A stretch of DNA of 64,000 nt from Aradus depressus (taxonomy: Eukaryota; Arthropoda; Insecta; Hemiptera; Aradidae): contig OY759227.1 in NCBI GenBank assembly GCA_963662175.1, positions 1,458,501-1,522,500 of the forward strand, given 5' to 3'. The position numbers and the translations under genes were made by a program. Below, in pieces: positions 10,235-20,396 of this stretch (position 1 is the first letter of the stretch; every line of letters begins with the position of its first letter). The notes beneath the pieces are model-generated. The model ran no database searches. It was given only the letters and a program-made list of their open reading frames with translations, and had not been told where the DNA came from.

Positions 10235-10608
10235 GTTTTATGTGTATTAGCTTTGTCTAAATGTTCCTGAGATTGGCTGGGTTCGGCTCCCACAGGATCA
10301 GCTAAAAATCCTTCTCTGGCCCCCAGTTGGACCGTTCCTTCCAGATACTGACCCCCAATGCCAAAAAGAGGAGGCAATCTGCACTCCCTCTCTCCGACAC
10401 CAAGCGACAGCTCCGTCGGGAACCAGTCCTGTGACTCGACATACAGGAAGCGCGTCAAGCTTCGGAGAGACCGGGCTAGTTCTCTGTCTACTGTTTTTAG
10501 GCTGAGCAAAGTGCAGACGCCAAATACTGCAAGAGAACAAATTGTCTCCGCCTGCTTATTGCAGGGGATCAATTAGTCTCCGCCTGCTTATATACTACAA
10601 AAAAAAAC
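10235..10608 (+). repeat. Candidate tRNA-derived SINE inside LTR2 3' region
   Basis: A GC-richer block with a pol III B-box-like GGTTCGGCTCC near 10278, a ~230-bp body, and a CTACAAAAAAAAA tail at about 10597-10607. The other two copies (15588-15945 and 46404-46745, both minus) have the same layout; the third has a perfect GGTTCGATTCC. A weak A-box-like TAGCTTTGTCTAAA lies about 30 nt upstream. All copies sit antisense in the same place of LTR2 elements, so one ancestral SINE insertion was probably copied along with the host element. A long minus-strand ORF covers it but is also broken in the third copy. Confidence 0.5.
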
Positions 10609-10716
10609 TAATCTACTTCATTTATTCCTACTTCTTTCATTCTCGGTTAATTACTAATAATCTCAAATCAAAAAGAAATCTAATTTAAAAAAAAAATCTT
10701 ATCTATATTAACCAGG

Positions 10717-10808
10717 GATCCTTTAGATGGATCCGGTTTAGAATTTCTAAACTGGGTTGTCTACTTCATGCTCCAGTTCGATCTTCCTATCGATCCAACC
10801 GGATCGAT
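10717..10808. other. Paired hairpin sequences in LTR2 3' region
   Basis: GGATCC-7 nt-GGATCC and ATCGATCC-AACC-GGATCGAT are perfect inverted repeats about 55 nt apart. They are repeated in opposite orientation at 15379-15471. Confidence 0.6.
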
Positions 10809-11077
10809 TCAACACTACTGAACGAACTAACATTCATCACAACAACAGAATACACGTAAACATAACAATTAGGCAATTTACCAAGCAACAACATTTCCCA
10901 GATATCTCAACACCTTCAATATCAACACAACCATTACAATAAACAACAAAAGTAATTATAACTAATAATAAATTTCATTCAACTCAATATATATATTCAT
11001 TTACTCTTTTCATTTATCCTTAGTTTTGTCACTTTCTTACTTTGTCTGTCTGTGATTGTCAATAACTCATTCGAGTT

Positions 11078-11899
11078 TCAAAAATAGTTACTTACTGTAA
11101 GTTCGGCTGATGCAATTAAATAATTACAGAGCCTAAGAAGAGCCCCTGATTTTTTCTTAATGCCGCGCCGTATAATGTCTTCAAATATCTTCCCCCCCAC
11201 ACTAAATAAAATTTTGCGTAGTCTGTCTGTCAGTACTACGTCATTTTTTTCATTTCCCCTTATTTTAAAAGTTATCTGTTCGGTTTGTCTGTATTTTGCC
11301 CTAAAAAATTTTTCGAACCTGTCAGCTGTCCTATATAATATTTCTGTTAAGTCCACTCTCCATCCATATAGCAAAACATCCACACTCTCATATTTTCTTA
11401 CTTCTACATTAATTTGCTCTAAATGATACTTCATTTTGATTTCTCCCTTGGAAAGAAATTTTCTGACCAAAATTTTCTTACCTTGAAACTTATTTTTCAC
11501 TACTAAATCTGTACCTTTATTTTCTAAGCTATTTCTAGAACTAATTTCCGAGACTATTTCAACTTCCTTCCTCTCTAAATCTAAGTCCCTTATTATATTG
11601 TCTCCCTCTACTGAAATTTCTAAATTGACTTCTTTAGCTTCTACTACTTGTAAATTTCGAAATGGTTCCTCTATACTTTTACTTTCAATATTTTCTACTT
11701 TATTCGGTCCGCTTATCATTGTATTTAAATTTTGAAAATGCTCTTTCATATCCCTCCTTAAATTTGTCTCTAAATTTGTCAATTTTGTGTTCATGTCTGT
11801 TTTTTGTTCGTCCATCTTGCTACTTAAATTTGCTAATTGCTGGGTCATTAATTCCATGAATCTATCCATCTTGTCTGATTGCTCTTTAGTGAGCTTCAT
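11078..11899 (-). CDS. LTR2 short-form Gag-like protein
   Basis: A 273-residue open frame from MKLTKEQSDKMDR (ATG at 11899). An upstream in-frame ATG at 11950 adds a hydrophobic 17-residue lead that lies in leader sequence; I prefer 11899 because the same ATG heads the gags at 27097 and 28602. The N-terminal third is coiled coil (DKMDRFMELMTQQLANLSSKMDEQ), the centre is acidic, and the C-terminal ~150 residues match the full gag at 13572 (KMKYHLEQINVEVRKYESVDVLLYGW, FEDIIRRGIKKK). It lacks the MPLTRGEAKR head and part of the coiled coil of the long form. No protease or RT follows. Presumed structural protein of a non-autonomous element. Confidence 0.6.
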   Translation of the reverse strand: MKLTKEQSDKMDRFMELMTQQLANLSSKMDEQKTDMNTKLTNLETNLRRDMKEHFQNLNTMISGPNKVENIESKSIEEPFRNLQVVEAKEVNLEISVEGDNIIRDLDLERKEVEIVSEISSRNSLENKGTDLVVKNKFQGKKILVRKFLSKGEIKMKYHLEQINVEVRKYESVDVLLYGWRVDLTEILYRTADRFEKFFRAKYRQTEQITFKIRGNEKNDVVLTDRLRKILFSVGGKIFEDIIRRGIKKKSGALLRLCNYLIASAELTVSNYF

Positions 11900-12150
11900 C
11901 TTAAATAATAACTTTAATATCTCGAATTCAAACAAAAAAAAAATTATCAATATGACTGTAAAAAAAATGTTGGTTCAATATTTTTATATGTATATAAACA
12001 AAAATTCATGTAGTATATTCCCCTCTCTCCCAACGAAACTCAAATCTCCTCATGGCCTTGTTTTTCTGATTTTACTTATAATGCAACTTTAGGCTTATTT
12101 AATCGTTATTAAAGAAAATGTTTCGTTGACTCTATGCGAGTTATTTATTG

Positions 12151-13490
12151 AGCTCTTAAAAAAATGAAAAACATATGTTATAAATAACTCTGTAAAATTT
12201 TCAAACTACGTTACTTGCACCAATCCAAAAATCCAAAAGTCTCCCGGTGTGATTCTGAAAATAAAGATTATTAAATATTATGTCCCGATAATGATTGGCG
12301 CTTATCTCAAAGGTGTTGATTCGCAAGGCCTATGAGTTTTGAGATTTGAATTTCATTGAGAGAGATATGGGGAGTTAAAAGAAAATTAAAACATATTTAC
12401 AAACAATATAACTTTAATAAAACTATTATGAATTTTGAAATTAAAAATGGCCATCTTAGAAATTATATGTACAAAAAAATGGATCATACCTTGGTGACGT
12501 CACACTTGAAACATATATACAATAAATTTTACTTTTAACATAAAAATTGGAGTCCACACTCTTTCCACATCCCTTCAATCTTTTACCGGTCACTTTTACT
12601 CACTTTTAATTGTTTACTCACTACTTTTCACATATTTTAACAAAAAAAACAGAGACCAGTCTTTCAACGGTTCCACCTCTACCAGGACCCAGCATAGACT
12701 GACTAAACTGCCTCCGCACGGAATTATGGGTAGCAAATTCGAGTTTCTTTTTTCTGTTGTCTCTTGTTTTACTTCTAAATATTAATATTTTTTGGTGTTT
12801 TCTCTCCTTCCTTCCGTTTCTTCTCTTTTCTAAATTGTCATCTTAATTTTCTGTAACTTTTCTTTTTAATTTTGCCTTCTTCATTTCTCGAAAACAGTGT
12901 TTAAAGTTTGTGGTATACACTTTCGGATCACTTGTATTATTTCAGATGGGATCCGGCCTAGTTGATTCGATGTATTTTAGAACTGACCGTTTCTTCAAAA
13001 TTTACTACTGGCTTTTCTTTCTGATGTGGGCAGTTTTTCTCTTCTTTTTCTTCTTTAATCTTTTCTTAATAATTAACTGTCTTTTCCTAAAAATTTTCAC
13101 AACCTTCTACCGACTCGTTTTTTAATTATTGACCTTTTCTTAATTTTGCTTATAACTTCCTGAAATTTTCTTCATTCCTTCTTCTTTTAGCTGTTTCATT
13201 TTGTTTCTGGGTGCTAAATTAATACCTTCTGAAAATTTAGTTTCCTTTTGAAGTCGGTGGATCTTGTAATTATTATTTAAAATGTTTGTTGATAACTGTA
13301 AGGTTAGGCCTTCAGCCACCTTTTCTTCCTTTTAAAGTTATTCTTACTTTTTTTAAAACTTGTTTTGTTCTTCAGATTTCCATTTTCTTTTCTTCTTTCT
13401 TTGCTTTGTTTCTTTTTTTCAAATGGATTCCAAAAAAAATAACGTCGCTTCGACATCGGTTGTCTTGGCAACGGGTTTGTTTACATTACA
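12151..13490 (-). repeat. LTR2, minus-strand 5' LTR with deletion at its 3' end
   Basis: It starts at 13490 with an exact TGTAATG terminus and matches 8212-6850. The last part, including the LTR end and primer-binding site, is missing: GAGCTC at 12150 joins straight to leader sequence that in the sister copy lies at 6685. The terminus at 13490 abuts forward gag leader sequence with no intervening base. Confidence 0.8.
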
Positions 13491-13664
13491 ATATATAACA
13501 ATATTGAACACAATTGCGTTTGTTGCGACATTTATATAAATTTAATTTTGTTTTTGTATTAATATTTAATTATGCCATTGACGAGAGGGGAAGCAAAAAG
13601 ATTAGAGGAAGAGAACAAGGGGGAGGAATTTAGTTCTGACGAAGGGTCCGAAATAGAGATTTCG
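13491..13664 (+). repeat. ~170-bp direct repeat flanking the inverted LTR2 segment, right copy
   Basis: Matches 6138-6307. It starts exactly at the terminal base of the inverted LTR2. Confidence 0.75.
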
Positions 13665-15071
13665 GAGGAAACAGATAGGGAAATACCCGTTGCAATGGAG
13701 ACCAGAGAGGGTACTAGTAAGGAAGTACAGGAGATTGATGTGGTTAGTAAAGAGACAGAGGTAGGGATGAAAGAGAAAATAGATGAGAAACCAGACAAGA
13801 TGGATAGATTCATGGAATTAATGACCCAGCAATTAGAAAATCTCAACCAGAGCATAGCTGAACAAAAAATAAGCATGAAAAAATTAGAGACAAATTTAAG
13901 GGGTGACATGGGGAATCTTAATCAAAAGATGGAAGGTTTAGAGACAAATTTAAAGAGGGAAATGGGGGACAAATTAAGAAACATAGAGACAAACTTAAGT
14001 GGGGTAGAGACAAATTTAAGTAGTAAGATTGACGAACAGAAAACAAACATGACAAATTTAGAGACAAATTTACGAGGGGATATGACTAATTTGAGAGGGG
14101 ACATTCAAGATTTAGAGGTGAGATTAGATAAGCAGGTAGACAGCTTGAAGGATCAAATAGGGAGTTTAGAAATAAAAAATCAAGAGTTAGAAGACAAAGT
14201 TGATCAGGTAGCAGAAAGTTTAAAGGGGGAATTTAATCAAAAAATAAGCAATTTAAAAGAAGAAATAGAAGGTCGGATGAAGAAGGTTATCGGTAAAATA
14301 GATACCGCGGAAGAGGAATGGGAGGAATACTGTCAAAATTTCGAGTTAAGGTTGTCAGGAATTAGGGAGGACAACAGCGTCCAAACAGCTGAACTTTCTG
14401 AAAGGATTAGCTGGGTAGAAGGGATTCAGGAGGAAGGATTCAAGGGAGTTGTAGAATTAGGGAGCAAAATAGAAACCAATTCAGAAAGAATTAGTCAAAT
14501 AGAAGGGGACATGTCAAAATTAAAGGAAGAAATCAGTAAGAGAATGGGAAAGGTTCAAACTGTAGATATAGAAAAAGGAACAAACTTAGAAATTTTAGTA
14601 GAGGAAGTCAAAATAGTTTCGGAAGTTAGTTATAGAAATAGTTTAGAAAATAAAGGTACAGATTTAGTAGTGAAAAATAAGTTTCAAAGTAAGAAAATTT
14701 TGGTCAGAAAATTTCTTTCCAAGGGAGAAATCAAAATGAAGTATCATTTAGAGCAAATTAATGCAGAAGTAAGAAAATATAAGAGTGTGGATGTTTTGCT
14801 GTATGGATGGAGAGTGGACTTGACAGAAATATTATATAGGACAGCTGACAGGTTCGAGAACATTTTTAGAGCAAAATACAGACAAACCGAACAGATAACT
14901 TTTAAAATAAGGGGAAATGAAAAAAATGACGTAGTACTGACAGACAGACTACGCAAAATTTTATTTAGTGTGGGGGGGAAGATATTTGAAGACATTATTC
15001 GGCGCGGCATTAAGAAAAAGGCAGAAGCTCATTTAAGGCTCTACAATGATAATTGTATCAGCCGAACTTAA
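13572..15071 (+). CDS. LTR2 long-form Gag-like coiled-coil protein, intact
   Basis: A 499-residue frame without stops, the best-preserved gag in the window. Residues 1-14 read MPLTRGEAKRLEEE, as in LTR1 gag. Residues ~15-75 are acidic. Residues ~75-340 form a long coiled coil with repeated LETNLRGDM and LSSKIDEQ units. The last ~150 residues carry KMKYHLEQINAEVRKYKSVDVLLYGW, LTDRLRKILFSVGGKIFEDIIRRGIKKK and a short tail. No zinc knuckle or protease is seen. The hairpin AACTC-GAAT-GAGTT follows at 15089. The start ATG at 13572 is supported by the same start at 6219 and in LTR1. Function as Gag is inferred from position; it might also be supplied to related elements in trans. Confidence 0.65.
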   Translation: MPLTRGEAKRLEEENKGEEFSSDEGSEIEISEETDREIPVAMETREGTSKEVQEIDVVSKETEVGMKEKIDEKPDKMDRFMELMTQQLENLNQSIAEQKISMKKLETNLRGDMGNLNQKMEGLETNLKREMGDKLRNIETNLSGVETNLSSKIDEQKTNMTNLETNLRGDMTNLRGDIQDLEVRLDKQVDSLKDQIGSLEIKNQELEDKVDQVAESLKGEFNQKISNLKEEIEGRMKKVIGKIDTAEEEWEEYCQNFELRLSGIREDNSVQTAELSERISWVEGIQEEGFKGVVELGSKIETNSERISQIEGDMSKLKEEISKRMGKVQTVDIEKGTNLEILVEEVKIVSEVSYRNSLENKGTDLVVKNKFQSKKILVRKFLSKGEIKMKYHLEQINAEVRKYKSVDVLLYGWRVDLTEILYRTADRFENIFRAKYRQTEQITFKIRGNEKNDVVLTDRLRKILFSVGGKIFEDIIRRGIKKKAEAHLRLYNDNCISRT

Positions 15072-16138
15072 AGTAAGTAACCATTTTTGAAACTCGAATG
15101 AGTTATAGACAATAACAGACAGACAAACTGAATAAAACTATAGACAAACACTGACAAAACTATGGATGAATGAAATTTAGAATAAATGAAATGAAAAATG
15201 AATGAATATACATATTTTAAAGATGGAAGTTATTGTGAAGTGAACATACCATTGTTGTCATATGAAAATATAAGAGGTTTATGAAATTATAAGTTTAGGA
15301 AATATTATATTTTGTTTGTTTATTTATGTGGAATTAGATTGTTGTTGTGATGAATATTAGTTCGTTCAGTAGTGTTGAATCGATCCGGTTGGATCGATAG
15401 GAAGATCGAACTGGAGCATGAAGTAGACAACCCAGTTAAGGGAATTGAAACCGGATCCATCTGAAGGATCCATAGTCAATATAGACAAAATTGTTTTTAG
15501 TAGATTTTTTTTTATTGTTCAACATTAGTATAATGGGTAATTAATCGAGAATGTATGAAGAATAAATGAAGTAGATTAGTTTTTTGTTTGTAGTAAATAA
15601 GCAAGCGGAGACTAATTGATCCCCTGCTAATAAGCAAGCGGAGACAATTAGGTCTCTTGCAGTATTTGGCGTCTGCACTTGCCCAGCCTGAAACAGTAGA
15701 CAGAGAACTAGCCCGGTCTCTCCGAAGCTTGACGCGCTTCCTGTATGTCGAGTCACAGGACTGGTTCCCGACGGAGCTGTCGCTTGGTGTCGGAGAGAGG
15801 GAGTGCAGATTGCCTCCTCTTTTTGGCATTGGGGGTCAGTATCTGGAAGGAACGGTCCAACTGGGGGCCAGAGAAGGATTTTTAGCTGATCCTGTGGGAG
15901 CCGAACCCAGCCAATCTCAGGAACATTTAGACAAAGCTAATACACATAAAACATACATTATTACGGGGATTTATGATTTATTTGATACATTTAAGTTACA
16001 CCGTACGGACAACACAACATTAAGAAACGAAATCATTTTACATTACTCAACTTACACAATACACAGGAGGGGATTTTGTATTATTTTGAATTTTTTTTAT
16101 GATTTTATTTGTATATAGTGTAGAAATGTTAATTTAGG
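15072..16138 (+). other. 3' region of LTR2 composite with hairpins
   Basis: Non-coding. It contains the post-gag hairpin, the perfect stem ATCGATCC-GGTT-GGATCGAT (15379-15398), GGATCC-7 nt-GGATCC (15453-15471), and the SINE. It is cut at 16138 before the minisatellite seen in the sister copies and joins the inside of an LTR2. Confidence 0.65.
15588..15945 (-). repeat. Candidate tRNA-derived SINE, second copy
   Basis: Reverse complement of 10235-10608, with B-box-like sequence at about 15904-15914 (minus) and an A-rich end replaced by GTTTGTAGT. The AATAAGCAAGCGGAGAC unit next to the tail is duplicated (15595-15646). It holds an unoccupied form of the site where BEL sits at 46750. Confidence 0.5.
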
Positions 16139-16605
16139 ATATAAATTTTTCAATATGGCCATTTCAATTTTTCATATTCATCAAATTTGTTTTAGTAAAG
16201 CCAATTTATTTATAACCATGTTTTAATTTCTTTTAATTTCCCCAAAATCTCTCTCAATGAAATTCACATTTCAAAACTCATAGGCCTTGCGAATCAACAC
16301 CTTTGAGATAAGCGCCAATCGTTATCGGGACATAATATTTGATAATCTTTATTTTCAGAATCACACCAGGAGACTTTTGGATTTTTGGATTGGTGCGAGT
16401 AAAGTAGTTTGAAAATTTTACAGAGTTATTTATAACATATGTTTTTCATTTTTTTTAAGAGCTTCACTCAACCATATGGTAGATTATTTTATTTTTGAAA
16501 TTATAGAGTTAATTAACTTAAATTTTTTTTATTATTCAAAATTTTATTCATTTTTTTAATTTATTGTGAAATCCATCAAGTCAATATATTTTATAAAACC
16601 TAGCA
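16139..16605 (+). repeat. LTR2, right LTR of composite, 5'-truncated
   Basis: 467 bp corresponding to the LTR interior from ATATAAATTTTTC onward, ending ...AAAACCTAGCA. It supplies the right terminus of the 4695-16605 insertion and is followed by the TTTG duplication. Confidence 0.75.
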
Positions 16606-16685
16606 TTTGCCAACTTCAAAAGAAGGTTACTATTTTATATAACATTGTTTTTGTTTAGTAATTATATATTTAGTAAAGTAAGAAA

Positions 16686-17816
16686 ATGCCAATTACCAGA
16701 GGACAAGCGAGAAGATTAGAGGAGGAAAGTAGAGAGGAAGGGTCAAGTTCGGAGGAAAGATCCGATATGGAGTTATCGGAAGATAGAGAAAGGGAGACTC
16801 CAGCCGCAATGGAGTCCATGCAGGGTACAGGTGAGGAGTCGCAAGGGGAGGGGGTAAATAAAGATAAAGAAAAAGAGGGAATTGCTGCTCCTGATATGGA
16901 ATGGCTCCGTGTTGTGTTAACAAAGTTAACTGGGGATATGAATCAAAAAATGGAAGAGCAAAATAATAAATTAGGAAATTTAGTAACAAAGTTAACTGGG
17001 GATATGGGGGATATGAATCGAAAAATGGAAGAGCAAAGTAATAAATTAGGAAATTTAGTAACAAAGTTTACTGGGGAAATGGGAAATATCAATCAGAGAA
17101 TAGAAGAACAGGGAAAAGAATTAAAGGGAGAGATGGGAAATTTAAGAGGCGACATTAAAAATTTAGAAGTTAAATTAAATAAAAATATGGACAATTTGAA
17201 GGACCAGATAGAGAATTTGCAGAAAGATAAACAATGTTTAGGAAATCGAATAGGTAAAGCAGGTGAAAACTGAGAAAAGCACTTAAATCAAAAAATTAAC
17301 AAGTTGGATGAAGGGAATTCTGAAGTAGAAAAAGAGGTTCTTATTATTGACAGTCAGTCACAAGTTGATGAGGTAGAAGGAACAGAGAATAACAGTGGGG
17401 AGGAACAGACCCAAATTTTAGAGAAAGATGTGGAGGAAGAGAGTCAAAATGTAGAAAAATTAGAATTAAGTGAAATTCAAGAAAATAGGATTAATATTGA
17501 TGTGGATGGACAGAGTGAAAGGAACATTTTGATGTTATTAGATAAAACCAACGAACAGACCGAGGACAACAAACAAAAGACAAATTTTAATTTTAAAGAA
17601 AATCTAGTAGAAACCTACAGACAAAATGGAAATAGAAAGAAGGCTAATAAAAGATGTAAGAAAAATTTTAAAAAGAGAGTAAAAGCATTTAAACAGGTAT
17701 TAAGGACAAAATTAACACTGAACAAATATTTAGAGAAGGGGGAGGGGATTTTTAAAGACATAATTCGCCGGGGCATCCGGAAAAAGAAAAAATTAAATTT
17801 GGGCTTTGCAATATAA
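16686..17816 (+). pseudogene. LTR1 Gag-like protein, unit 1 of D, one nonsense codon
   Basis: Open from ATG 16686 to the stop after 17816 except for TGA at 17271-17273; element A has a sense codon there. About 376 residues. The N-terminus MPITRGQARRLEEE is followed by an acidic region, then three imperfect coiled-coil repeats of the form LTGDMNQKMEEQNNKLGNL, an acidic segment with IIDSQSQVDEVEG, and the basic end FKDIIRRGIRKKKK. The same TGA is in the sister unit at 22026, so the duplication happened after the lesion or both came from one defective source. Confidence 0.6.
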
Positions 17817-20396
17817 TTGCATTAGCCACTTTTTATGGTGAACATATTTTTTTTTTGCAACTCGGATGAGTTTGAGGAAATGACTGACAGACTAACATGA
17901 CAGAATTAGGATTAATTTAAAATATGACGAAGTGACATTGGACTAATATAATAGTATGAATGATACATTTATTTTTGGATGAGAGAATTTTGGTATATGA
18001 AGAGTATGGATGAATTTTGGTATAGTTCTGCGTTTAAATTAATTAGGATTTAAATTAATTAGGATTTACATTTTTTTTTAGGATTAGATTAGATGTTAGG
18101 ATCAGTATAAAATTAATCTAAGATTATATTTAGGGTTTAGTCATCCAAATTTAACATATACAAATTATTTATTTGAGACTTACATGTTAATAATGATATT
18201 ATTGAAAATTAAAACATATACATATAACTGATTGATTTTGAACGAACATAATATGGAAGAAGATAGATTTTTTTTATTACAAATGTTAGAAAGATAAAAT
18301 CAGCAGGCTGAGAGATGCCTAGATCTCTTTGGAGACATGACGAACTTCCTGAAGCCGAGTCAAGGGGACAGATTTTCTGTTTCGGAACTGTTCAGCTAGG
18401 ATACCGGACGTGACTAAATCATAATAATATTATAAATTAGAAAGACGAACGAAAATGTATAGAAGCCTTGAAAGGATAATATATTATATAAATTGTATGT
18501 ATGCTGTGATGTACACTAATAATATATATTTTTCAATATGCCCAAATAAAAAAAGAAATAGTTTTTTAAGTATTAATTTAATGTTTTTGTGCCATTGTAA
18601 ATTTTTGTTTTGTTTGTTCAAATAAGTTTTTTTTAATTTAAATATGTAAATATAGATAATAACCCAATTATTTGTCCTCTTCAAATTCTATTCTATTCAT
18701 CTTCCCTGTTGTCCCAGTAGTATCATTTAAAAAACCTTTGGATTAGAAATTAATATTATTTAAAATTATTTAAAAATTGGTATCTCTTTGTGAATCCAAG
18801 TGTAAAGTTCGTTTAATTGAATTTTTTTTCGTTGTATACGTGTACTTTCTTAAAAATTGCACGTCTTAAATTATTGATAATATTTTTTTAGGGCAATTTT
18901 CGACAAACTACTGTAGAAATCAAAATTTAAATAAACAAAAGAGATCAAATTTCTACAGGAAATGTGGTAGCAAACAAGTTTTATCACAATGCATAGGTTA
19001 GTAAATTTTTGTTATTATAAATTCTATTATTTAGACAATTTCATTTATTATTTTGAGTAACATTTTTTCTACGTAAATTTGTTTAATAGAGAGAGTAGAT
19101 GGGAATGGGAAGAGTTGTAGGAGCACATTATATAACTTTAGGAATAGGAACAAACGAAGGGTAATATTAATTAGAGAAATTTGAAATTAAATTGCTGATG
19201 ACATTCTTTTAGACGTCGGGATTATATAGATTTGTTTTGGGAGATATTATTTTTAATTCTAGTAAGAGCTAGTGATTAATTGGAGATTTATATTTTTTTG
19301 ATCTGCGAGAGATGATTTTTTTTTTGTGTCGACTAGAAAGAACTAGCGATATATATAGGAGATTTATGATGTAGTGTTGGTTGCCTACCTGAGATAGGAG
19401 GAACCGTATTTTTGCTACATCGGCGAAAGTATTCTTAGGGTGTAATTAGTTAGGGAAGTAAATTGAATTAAAATATATGTGAGATACATTTTTTTAGTTA
19501 GGAAGTATGAAAGACGTCTCAAAGAATTTAATACCTCAAAAGACAAGTACTATATATATTAAATAAATTAAATTTGTATTCCTTATTACCCGGCGTGAGG
19601 CCTAATTTTCATTGCTATGATATATTTTGGAAGTGTGATGAAGTAAAACCGAAGGATTTATTTAATTTTTATTTCAAGTAAATTTTTTTTTATATACAAT
19701 CTTTTTATATAATTATTTTGAATACATACAAATGTTATATTGATGGTAAAGGCGGAAAGTAAAATTAATTGGCAATTTCTTAAATCTATTTCCAACTTGA
19801 TTATTTCCGAACTTAATTTCACGACTATGACCGAACCTGTAAATAAAAAAAAAAAAAAATTTAGTATTATGTTATTTTTTTTTGATGTTCAATTAGTTCC
19901 AAATTTTATAATTTTAAGATAACATTTTTTTTTAGGTTAAGGATTAATTGTAAACTTTTAGATTAAGATTTGTTTTTGTTTATTAGGAATTAAGTACGTA
20001 TATATATAAGTTTAATAATTGTAAATAGTAATTACAAAAAAAAAAAAAAAAAAAAAAAATGGGCATATATATGAAAAGAGCGTCGAATTGGGCATATAAA
20101 AAAATAAATCAGTGAGTGTAAGTGAGAGAGAGACTTCGATACATCGTTGATCAATGAGTTGAAGACACCAAGGAGCCAGCAAACATGTGCGTTCGAGGAA
20201 GAAGCTAATCTACCTGTGTATTGGAGGAAGACGTTAATCCATCTGTGTATTGAAGGAGGAAGCTTATGTGGATTCGACGAAGAAGCTAATCAACCTGTGT
20301 ATAGGAAGAAATTAAATCTGAAAGAACTTATAAAAAAAAAAAAAAAAAAAAAATTTTGTGAACAAACATTTTTTTTAAAAAGAAGGAAAAAGCAAA
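17817..20396 (+). other. 3' region of D unit 1, with polypurine tract
   Basis: Non-coding AT-rich sequence: post-gag hairpin (17861), a TTAATTAGGATTTAAA repeat pair (about 18035-18065), the conserved GCCTACCTGAGATAGG motif near 19385, a run of about 24 A at 20037-20059, and three short repeats of a GGAGGAAGCTAATC type at 20190-20300. It ends in the polypurine tract AAAAAGAAGGAAAAAGCAAA (20377-20396). It is interrupted by the solo LTR at 18505-18988. Confidence 0.65.
18505..18988 (+). repeat. Solo LTR1 with ATGC target duplication
   Basis: TGTGATGTACACT jumps to AATAATATATATTTTTC, deleting about 300 bp of U3, then continues to ATCACA at 18988. ATGC flanks it on both sides (18501-18504, 18989-18992). 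The sister unit has the empty site with one ATGC at 23256-23259. Confidence 0.9.

Larger units (their letters stand above)
8213..11077 (-). other. Long 3' region of the minus-strand LTR2 unit
   Basis: Non-coding sequence between the gag stop (11078) and the polypurine tract (8213). It matches 53704-55814 of LTR2b in the opposite orientation. From 11077 downwards it holds a palindromic block (10717-10808), the SINE candidate (10235-10608), the minisatellite (9506-9960), the conserved GGATCC/CCTACCC hairpin motif near 9083-9107, and AT-rich sequence with many A-runs. Confidence 0.65.
4695..16605 (+). mobile_element. LTR2 composite insertion with internal inverted segment
   Basis: The outer ends are exact LTR2 termini: TGTAATG at 4695 and ...CCTAGCA at 16605, flanked by TTTG on both sides (4691-4694, 16606-16609). 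The forward parts are a left LTR (4695-6099), gag N-terminus (6219-6309), complete gag (13572-15071), 3' region and a truncated right LTR (16139-16605). Between them, 6307-13490 runs in the opposite orientation: LTR (13490 to 12151), leader, gag, 3' region, LTR (8212 to 6732), leader, gag start. No pol is present. A ~170-bp direct repeat (6138-6307 and 13491-13664) flanks the inverted segment. Confidence 0.7.

Noticed and set aside
10051..10572. 173-codon minus frame over the SINE candidate, with a 153-codon match at 15657-16118
   Set aside because: The two copies are nearly identical in DNA, so an open frame carries little weight. The third copy (46524) stops early, and the B-box and poly(A) tail point to a SINE.
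16693..17064. Minus-strand 123-codon frame (and 21448-21819) opposite gag
   Set aside because: Shadow of the gag coiled-coil repeats on the opposite strand.
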